A stretch of 64,000 nt of DNA, taken from Acidobacteriota bacterium. GTDB taxonomy: Bacteria > Acidobacteriota > Terriglobia > Terriglobales > Acidobacteriaceae. The DNA lies in assembly GCA_025359885.1 (NCBI GenBank), contig JANYDG010000006.1, forward strand, positions 1-64,000. Direction: 5' to 3'. The notes under the pieces were generated by a model. It saw nothing but the letters and a program-made list of their open reading frames with translations, did no database searches and had not been told where the DNA came from. Each line of letters opens with the position of its first letter. Positions within the stretch are counted from its first letter, which is position 1. Shown here one piece after another: positions 58,347-64,000 of this stretch. The position numbers and the translations under genes were made by a program.

Positions 58347-60085
58347 GCGTTTGCTCCTGCAATGGGAAGATGAAGTGCGGAAGGAAATTCAACTGAATGC
58401 AAAATCTGCTGGGTCGAGCGCCGCCAATTCCAGTTATCCGCAAACTGTGGCGCCGCATCAGTCGATGGATTGCGGTCATAAAGCGGAAATGCCGAACTTG
58501 CAATCTCCAGCCGTAACTGCTCCCCCGGCGCAACTACGATTGAGGTAGGCTCCAGAGTAAATTGCCAGCAATAAACGGCGTCAGACTTATACTCCGGAAA
58601 AAGCCACGAAGATCGGGCAATTCCGATTGCAATAAACTCCGCGCGTCCATTCGCCGTCACCCGTACCAGCTTCGCGGTTAGGTCCGCAAAAGACGCCGAT
58701 GTTGCTGCATAAATCGTTACCCTGGGCTGTCCAAAGATGTGAAGCGCGTTGGTCACCGGCGACGATGTGTAGACAAGTAAATTGTTCCCCATCTCGATCA
58801 CTGCCTGATCCATCGGCCCACTGAACGAAAGCGGCCCGCCTGGAGCTAGCACAGGTACTTCAGGGTCGTAAACAAATACATCGCGCGCTTCATCGATCGT
58901 TGGCTTGTCTGCATGCAAAACACCGTCGCCCTTGCGTGCATTGGCATTCCCCGCGCTGTGCAGATACAGGTTATACGACGTATCCGCAGGCCATTTCTGC
59001 GCGCTGTGCCATTGGTTAGTTCCCAAAGCAAAGTGCCGGATCCGCGGCTCCTCGGCATACTCTTGCGAATCCTTGAGCCAATGATTAAACCACCGCAAGA
59101 GCAATGTGTCCGTATCCAGATTCGCAGCGGGACCGAGAATCTGGTCCCCGACGCGGTCACCCCACGGAATGTGCACCCATGGGCCTGCGAGCAGATATTG
59201 ATGCTCGCGCGCAAAGGCACTTCCTGCATTCTCGCGCATCGCCCGATAGCCTGCAATCGAACCCTCAAGATATGTATCAAACCAGCCTGATATATGGAGG
59301 GCTGGTACTTGAATTCTATGCAGTCGCTCGCTGACATCCAGTTCACTCCAAAAGCTGCCCGGCTCACGATGCTCCATCCAGTCGCGCACATACCCTGGCA
59401 ACTCAGGGTCACTTATTGCCGCATGCAATCCGTACGGCACATGCATGGCTTGGGTGCGCACATTGCTCCATGCACTCTCCAGGCGGTCACTCGCTGCACG
59501 CAAGCCACAACGCCGAGCATCTTCGCGCAGCATCTGGATACCCCAACCGAGCGTCGAAGCCAGTCGCAGAGCACCTTGATGATAAAACCAGCCATGGTAT
59601 AAGTCAGTCGCAGTCATGTGCGGAGCAATACACTGCAGCCCCTCAGGATTTTCTGCAGCTGCCAGTAACTGCGTTGACCCCTGATAGGAGAAACCATACA
59701 TCCCGATGCGCCCGTTGCAGGCAGCATGCTGGCGGAGCCAGGCAATTGTTTCGGCGCCGTCCTTGCCTTCGTGCCGAAAGGCATAGAACTCTCCATCGGA
59801 GTCACCACGACCGCGCACATCCTGTAAAACCACATGATACCCATGCCGCGCAAACCAGATAGGATGCGCATACACCACCGTCGAAGCAATGTCGCGACCG
59901 TAAGGCTGGCGCATCAGCAACGTCGGCCATGGCCCCCCCTCATCGGCCGTTACAGCAGGATAGTAATGATCCGAGACCAGCGCAGTGCCATCCTGAAGTA
60001 CAAATCGTACTCCGCGCTCGAGCCGAACACCCTTGCCACAGTCAATCATGCCGGTCAAGTCAATCAAGCCGATACTGCCCTCCAT
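58343..60085 (-). CDS. CocE/NonD-family hydrolase (X-Pro dipeptidyl-peptidase S15 type)
   Basis: A 580-residue serine hydrolase. The alpha/beta-hydrolase core has RQPYGRDIASTVVYAHPIWFARHGY, VVLQDVRGRGDSDGEF (oxyanion/Asp-Gly region), the nucleophile in GMYGFSYQGSTQLLAA, and a helical cap (GWFYHQGALRLASTLGWG). The C-terminal jelly-roll shows FSGPMDQAVIEMGNNLLVYTSSPV. Known relatives cleave cocaine esters, X-Pro peptides or beta-lactam and imide amides. No signal peptide is evident, so it acts inside the cell on imported material. It lies 12 bp after the creatininase gene. Confidence 0.88.
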   Translation of the reverse strand: MEGSIGLIDLTGMIDCGKGVRLERGVRFVLQDGTALVSDHYYPAVTADEGGPWPTLLMRQPYGRDIASTVVYAHPIWFARHGYHVVLQDVRGRGDSDGEFYAFRHEGKDGAETIAWLRQHAACNGRIGMYGFSYQGSTQLLAAAENPEGLQCIAPHMTATDLYHGWFYHQGALRLASTLGWGIQMLREDARRCGLRAASDRLESAWSNVRTQAMHVPYGLHAAISDPELPGYVRDWMEHREPGSFWSELDVSERLHRIQVPALHISGWFDTYLEGSIAGYRAMRENAGSAFAREHQYLLAGPWVHIPWGDRVGDQILGPAANLDTDTLLLRWFNHWLKDSQEYAEEPRIRHFALGTNQWHSAQKWPADTSYNLYLHSAGNANARKGDGVLHADKPTIDEARDVFVYDPEVPVLAPGGPLSFSGPMDQAVIEMGNNLLVYTSSPVTNALHIFGQPRVTIYAATSASFADLTAKLVRVTANGRAEFIAIGIARSSWLFPEYKSDAVYCWQFTLEPTSIVVAPGEQLRLEIASSAFPLYDRNPSTDAAPQFADNWNWRRSTQQILHSVEFPSALHLPIAGANA

Positions 60086-60097
60086 TCGCTCGCTTAC

Positions 60098-60892
60098 TCA
60101 AGCATCATGTCGCGGCACAAAGTTATACATTGCCACCAGCACTTCGGCAATCTTTGCCGCCGCTGCATTTACCCACCTCTCGCCGTTTTCTGCGGAAGAA
60201 GCCGCCGGATCGCCCATTACCCCGCTTGGGGCTATGTCGCGTGTAAGCCATGCAAAGTTAGCAGCCGATCCCTCTGGCTTCAACAACTCCGGCTTGTCGA
60301 CGCGGGCAATGTAATTCGATGTGTATTTATCCCTATGAACGAGCTCAGGCGTGCCGTAAAGCAGAAACGAAGTCTCGATCTCGCCAGCATGAAATCCATA
60401 GGTACGCTCCTGTGCACTGACCGTGTCATAGTCCACCCCCGGCGCGCCGAAAAGCGAAAACGTTCGCAGCCCAAACTCCGCGCGCAGGTCACGCGCCATC
60501 ACATCCACCAACGACGTGTTACCGCCATGCGAATTGAACAGGGTCACCTTCTTGAATCCGCCCGCCGCAATGCTTGCACCAAGATCCCGAATCACTGCCA
60601 TAAACGTATTCGCTGAAACCGACAGTGTCCCGGGGTAGCCTATATGTTCGTTGCTCTTGCCATAACAAATCGGCGGCAGGGCAAAAATCGGTAACTCTTG
60701 CGGCACTAATTCCAGCGCCTTGCCCAGCAAAAGGTTGTTACAGAGCGTGTCGGTGGCCAGGGGCAGGTGATGACCATGCTGCTCAATTGCTGCCGTCGGC
60801 AAAATCAACAGCGTCTCTTCGCGCGGCAGTGCGTCCACCTGCTTCCATGTCAGATAAGCAAAATTGCGTGCGTCGGGAATCCATGTCTTCAC
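60098..60892 (-). CDS. Creatininase-family amidohydrolase
   Basis: A metal-dependent cyclic-amide or formamide hydrolase (264 aa). The family blocks are LPTAAIEQHGHHLPLATD (Glu, His, Asp ligands), YGKSNEHIGYPGTLSVS, LFNSHGGNTSLVDV and GFHAGEIETSFLL (His, Glu). Relatives open creatinine, deformylate pyrimidine intermediates in flavin/F420 synthesis, or act in mycofactocin maturation, so an N-heterocycle or cyclic amide is the likely target. It overlaps the FAD oxidase gene by 4 nt. Confidence 0.9.
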   Translation of the reverse strand: MKTWIPDARNFAYLTWKQVDALPREETLLILPTAAIEQHGHHLPLATDTLCNNLLLGKALELVPQELPIFALPPICYGKSNEHIGYPGTLSVSANTFMAVIRDLGASIAAGGFKKVTLFNSHGGNTSLVDVMARDLRAEFGLRTFSLFGAPGVDYDTVSAQERTYGFHAGEIETSFLLYGTPELVHRDKYTSNYIARVDKPELLKPEGSAANFAWLTRDIAPSGVMGDPAASSAENGERWVNAAAAKIAEVLVAMYNFVPRHDA

Positions 60893-62250
60893 TTGGGTCG
60901 CCTTTCCATTTGAAAGCTGAGCATCTTGCCTGGGTTCATCAGGCCGCGCGGATCGTACTTCTGCTTGGCCATGAGTTGTATGTTGTCCGAGCGAAACCTG
61001 CCGCCGTCTTCAAGATAATTCACGTGCGGATTGGCAATAAACACGCCGATTTCTCGACAGTAGGCAATCAGTTCATTCAACCGCTCCTCGGTCGTGAAGT
61101 ACACCAGCGGAATCGCTGCAGGTACCACCACGCCTTCGCCATTCTTCATGAACTCAATATGAAACAGTATCTCCTTGCCATACTTCTCCCGCAACAGGCG
61201 AAACTGTTCCATGCAGTTCGTTGTTGAAAACCCTGCCTGAATATAAGTCCAGACAGGGTCGGCCTTCATCGCCCACAGCGTCGTGTGGTTCCAGGTGTAG
61301 TCGCTCAGCAGCGGTTGCGTGCGCGGTCCCGTGTATGCTCCGGCAAAGGTAACTTCCCCGTTCGCTGCCCCAGCAGCTTCCCGCAGCATCTCGAGCTGAC
61401 TAGCCTCGATCATGATCAGCACCAGCGTCTTATCGGCAGCTACCACCTGCTTTACAGGCGTAAAAAAGGACGGTATGGGCCATTCAAATACGGTCACCAG
61501 GCGCTTCGACCATTCGCCGCTCTCCGCAATCTGCCTCGCAAATAAAAAGCCCTCTTCGTAGGTATCAAACGCCACCGTGAACTGGGTCCACTCCACTGCA
61601 GGAGTAAGTGAAAACCAGATGCGCGTGATCACTCCATTCGTGCCCCAGGAATGCATAATCTCGTGTACCGCAGGGCCCTCATGCAAAATCATCCGAGGCT
61701 CCTCTTCCATCGTAACCACTTCGATAGCACGCACATTATCAAAATCGCGCAAGCCTCCATGAGTTACCGAACCAATGCCCCCGGAGCCCCCGGCAAGAAA
61801 GCCGCCCACCGACGCCTTCGCTAAGGTCGAGGGATACATGCGCAGCTCCCATCCCTGCTTGCGTGCTTCGGTCTCTAACACACCCAGTTTCAGCCCTGGC
61901 TGACACACCGCCACGCCATCAGCAGTAATCTCTTCAATCTTGTCCATCAGCGCCAGGTCCAGAATGATCCCACCCTCCAGTGGAATACACTGGCCATAGT
62001 TTCCAGTGCCTGCTCCGCGTACCGTCACCGGAATCCCCTGCTGCCCGGCGTAGCGCATGATCGCCACAACTTCATCTACAGAGACCGGTTGCACAGCGAC
62101 GTCCCCATGCTTCGCCTCCAACTGGCGCTTGAGTATAGGCGAATACCAATAGAAATCCTTCGACAGCCTCTCAACGACCGCCGGAGAAGTGACCACACGC
62201 TCCCCATCAGAAACTACCGCAGATAATCCCGAAGCCAACGACTCAGACAT
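60889..62250 (-). CDS. FAD-binding oxidoreductase (GlcD/VAO family)
   Basis: A 453-residue flavoprotein of the vanillyl-alcohol-oxidase/GlcD fold. The FAD-binding part shows VDEVVAIMRYAGQQGIPVTVRGAGTGNYGQ, GIILDLALMDKI, VCQPGLKLGVLE and GWELRMYPSTLAKASVGGFLAGGSGG, while the C-terminal cap ends with IGVFIANPHVNYLEDGGR and YDPRGLMNPGKML. It would oxidise an alcohol, hydroxy-acid or amine-type substrate. No covalent flavin histidine is obvious. It is followed by the creatininase gene with a 4-nt overlap. Confidence 0.92.
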   Translation of the reverse strand: MSESLASGLSAVVSDGERVVTSPAVVERLSKDFYWYSPILKRQLEAKHGDVAVQPVSVDEVVAIMRYAGQQGIPVTVRGAGTGNYGQCIPLEGGIILDLALMDKIEEITADGVAVCQPGLKLGVLETEARKQGWELRMYPSTLAKASVGGFLAGGSGGIGSVTHGGLRDFDNVRAIEVVTMEEEPRMILHEGPAVHEIMHSWGTNGVITRIWFSLTPAVEWTQFTVAFDTYEEGFLFARQIAESGEWSKRLVTVFEWPIPSFFTPVKQVVAADKTLVLIMIEASQLEMLREAAGAANGEVTFAGAYTGPRTQPLLSDYTWNHTTLWAMKADPVWTYIQAGFSTTNCMEQFRLLREKYGKEILFHIEFMKNGEGVVVPAAIPLVYFTTEERLNELIAYCREIGVFIANPHVNYLEDGGRFRSDNIQLMAKQKYDPRGLMNPGKMLSFQMERRPK

Positions 62251-62297
62251 AGTTCCACAACCTCATAGAGTGATATCAGTGTATTCGTGAAGTGAAG

Positions 62298-62873
62298 TTA
62301 CTTTGCCCTGGTCGCTTTGCGCTTGCCTGTCGACCATTCCTTGAAAGCTTTGAGCATATTAGGATGCGTGAACAAGGCATAACATTCATCGCGTAACAAA
62401 GGGCCATCGACCGGGCATGGCATATCGCTGCGCTCAGCCACTTCTGTCGCATGAATGTGTATCTGCCGGCAATGATGATTAGCGTCCTCTATCGTTGCGC
62501 CAAAGACCACGCGATCTAAGCCTGCCCACAATGCCGTGCTCATGCACATGGGGCAAGGTTCACAGGTCGTATAGAGCGTGTATCCTGCGAGCGAGGGATT
62601 CTTGAGCCGCTTCGTTGCTAGGCGAATCGCTCGGACCTCGGCATGCGAACTCGGATCCGATTCCTTAGCCACAGCGTTCAATGCGCGCAGCAGCAGTTCG
62701 CCTGTTTTGGTATGAACAATCGAGGAACCAAACGGTACCGGCCGCTCCGTCTTGAGTGACCGCGCTGTAAAAGCCGCCAACTCACGCATGTGCTTGAGGT
62801 CGAGCTCGGCCTTGGCCGCAGCAGTTCGGCTGCGCGTAGATGCATTCGTGACGCCCATACTCGAAATTAGCAT
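62298..62873 (-). CDS. Zinc-dependent nucleoside/base deaminase (CDA fold)
   Basis: A 191-aa deaminase of the cytidine/guanine-deaminase superfamily. The catalytic motifs are SSHAEVRAIRLA (zinc His and proton-shuttle Glu) and TCEPCPMCMSTALWAG (two zinc Cys); further blocks FGSSIVHTKTGELL and VVFGATIEDANHHC resemble guanine deaminases more than tRNA-specific TadA. The ATG at 62873 follows AGGTCTGCC; ATG 62858 is an alternative. It heads the seven-gene minus-strand operon, 47 bp upstream of the FAD oxidase, consistent with a first deamination step on an imported ring compound. Confidence 0.88.
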   Translation of the reverse strand: MLISSMGVTNASTRSRTAAAKAELDLKHMRELAAFTARSLKTERPVPFGSSIVHTKTGELLLRALNAVAKESDPSSHAEVRAIRLATKRLKNPSLAGYTLYTTCEPCPMCMSTALWAGLDRVVFGATIEDANHHCRQIHIHATEVAERSDMPCPVDGPLLRDECYALFTHPNMLKAFKEWSTGKRKATRAK

Positions 62874-62945
62874 GGCAGACCTGAAATCGCTGTAAGCAAT
62901 GTTGACCAAAATCTCAATTCGATTTGAAGTGATTAGAATTCAGTT

Positions 62946-64000
62946 ATGGCCATCCTGCTCGACTCCATCCAGGAACTCAAGGCGACACTGGCTTCGTCTG
63001 CAAATCCAGCAAGCTTCATCCTGGCAGAAGCCCAATCGGCTCTCGCTCGCGCCAACGCAAATCAGAGCCACAACACCTACCTCTGGCGCGACGAGGCCTG
63101 GACCCTCGCCGAAGCGCATCAAGCAGCAGTCATGTACCTTGGCTCCGCCGCACCCCGGCCTTCCTTCTGCGGCGTCCCCCTCTCAGTCAAGGATTGCTTT
63201 GACCTCTCCGGCTCGCCCACCAGCTGCGGAACCCGCTTCTACCGCGAACTGCACGCCCCCCCCGAGCAGGATTCATGGCTCGTTCAGAGCCTCCGTGCCG
63301 CCGGATCCGTCATCACCGGCAAAACCCATCTGCATCCCCTGGCCTACGGTATCACTGGCGAAAACCCCGAATTCGGTGACTGTCTGCAACCCGAAAACGC
63401 CTATGCCCTCACCGGTGGCTCATCCAGCGGAGCTGCAGCCAGCGTCCAGGAGCGGTCAGCCTACGCCGCTATCGGCACCGATACGGGCGGCTCCGTGCGC
63501 GTCCCGGCAGCGCTCTGCGGCCTCGCCGGCTATCGCGCCTCACATGGCCGCGGAGACTGGCGCGGCGCCGCTCATCTCGCTCCCTCTTTTGACACCTTTG
63601 GCTGGCTTTTTCGTGACCTCGCAGACGGCCCCCTACTCGGGTCCCTCTTCGGCCCAACCGACCCCGGGCCTGCACGTTTGCCCAGCCGATTTGCCATCAT
63701 CCCTGAGGCCTTCCTCTATGACTGCGAACCAGCCGTCATCGCCAGCTACTACCAGTCCCAGGCAGAACTGGCATCCCTCGGCCTCACCGCCTCCACAGTA
63801 GAAGTTGATTGGTGGTCCGACTCTCTTGAAATCTTCGCCGCCATCCAGGCTCACGAAGCGGCGCAGATTTATGCAGGCCACTTCGCCGAGTGCGAACTCT
63901 CCATCCGGCAGCGCCTCGAGTGGGGCCAGAGTCTCAGCAGCCACGCCCTTGCCGCCCTACGGCTTCGCCATCAGGAGTTTCGCCAACGCATGGACGAGCT
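62946..64000 (+). CDS. Amidase-signature family hydrolase (partial, runs off window)
   Basis: The first 351 residues of an amidase-signature protein continue past the window end. The Ser-cisSer-Lys triad is present: K82 in GVPLSVKDCFD, S159 in ALTGGSSSGAAAS and S183 in GTDTGGSVRVP. The sequence resembles the AtzE/AtzF/HpxY branch in size and motif spacing, though close assignment cannot be made by eye. It is divergent from the deaminase operon, with the shared promoter in the 72-bp gap. Its presence with an HpxZ/AtzH-like gene suggests hydrolysis of an acyl-urea or biuret-like intermediate (inference). Confidence 0.9.
   Translation, partial: MAILLDSIQELKATLASSANPASFILAEAQSALARANANQSHNTYLWRDEAWTLAEAHQAAVMYLGSAAPRPSFCGVPLSVKDCFDLSGSPTSCGTRFYRELHAPPEQDSWLVQSLRAAGSVITGKTHLHPLAYGITGENPEFGDCLQPENAYALTGGSSSGAAASVQERSAYAAIGTDTGGSVRVPAALCGLAGYRASHGRGDWRGAAHLAPSFDTFGWLFRDLADGPLLGSLFGPTDPGPARLPSRFAIIPEAFLYDCEPAVIASYYQSQAELASLGLTASTVEVDWWSDSLEIFAAIQAHEAAQIYAGHFAECELSIRQRLEWGQSLSSHALAALRLRHQEFRQRMDE

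Overview
The window looks like a chromosomal stretch from an acidobacterium of the Terriglobia (Acidobacteriaceae) type. This is inferred from a 1305-residue Oar-like TonB-dependent receptor with an N-terminal carboxypeptidase-regulatory-like domain, an exosortase/protease fusion with tiny PEVD-type sorting substrates, many export signals, and a compact rhamnogalacturonan/pectin utilisation cluster. No rRNA, tRNA, CRISPR array, insertion sequence or phage module was seen. TAG, TAA and TGA are all used as ordinary stops.

Layout. 0-7 kb: a conserved small protein, a secreted metallophosphoesterase, a solitary heme-copper oxidase subunit III, and the PLP synthase pair pdxT/pdxS, separated by about 2.1 kb that holds a broken vapC toxin, an intact-looking antitoxin and an orphan protein. 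7-16 kb: an Orn/Lys/Arg-type decarboxylase, recQ, and a protein-sorting mini-locus (exosortase E/protease with two paralogous 69-72-residue substrates). 15-23 kb: a threonine dehydratase/thioesterase pair, an exported superoxide dismutase with a c-type cytochrome, a TPR protein, miaB, a DUF151 nuclease and an aldo/keto reductase. 23-30.6 kb: MATE exporter, kduI, DUF4861, an SGNH-GH105 fusion and a dicarboxylate-type symporter, reading as one uronate/pectin degradation operon. 30.6-40 kb: thrC, DinB proteins, a P-loop kinase, gapA-ridA-pgk, a TAG-interrupted secreted protein, murB and a bacilliredoxin. 40-48 kb: a decayed toxin-antitoxin locus, three APC permeases, thiE, a MobA-like nucleotidyltransferase and a c-type cytochrome gene.

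49-64 kb is the most unusual part. A plus-strand string (RidA-like, acetamidase/formamidase broken by a 7-bp duplication, DUF1348, HpxZ/AtzH-like) is followed by the TonB receptor. A convergent minus-strand operon then carries a zinc deaminase, an FAD oxidase, a creatininase-family hydrolase, a CocE/NonD hydrolase, an ABC ATPase, an ABC permease and DUF3891. A divergent amidase runs off the window edge. Together they look like an uptake-and-dismantling pathway for an unidentified nitrogen-rich compound, possibly an N-heterocycle. The substrate is inference only.

Recurrent gene decay is visible at single-mutation resolution: two toxin-antitoxin loci, one amidase and one secreted protein each carry an identifiable lesion. 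Regulatory-looking inverted repeats occur upstream of the kinase, the second toxin-antitoxin locus and the TonB receptor.
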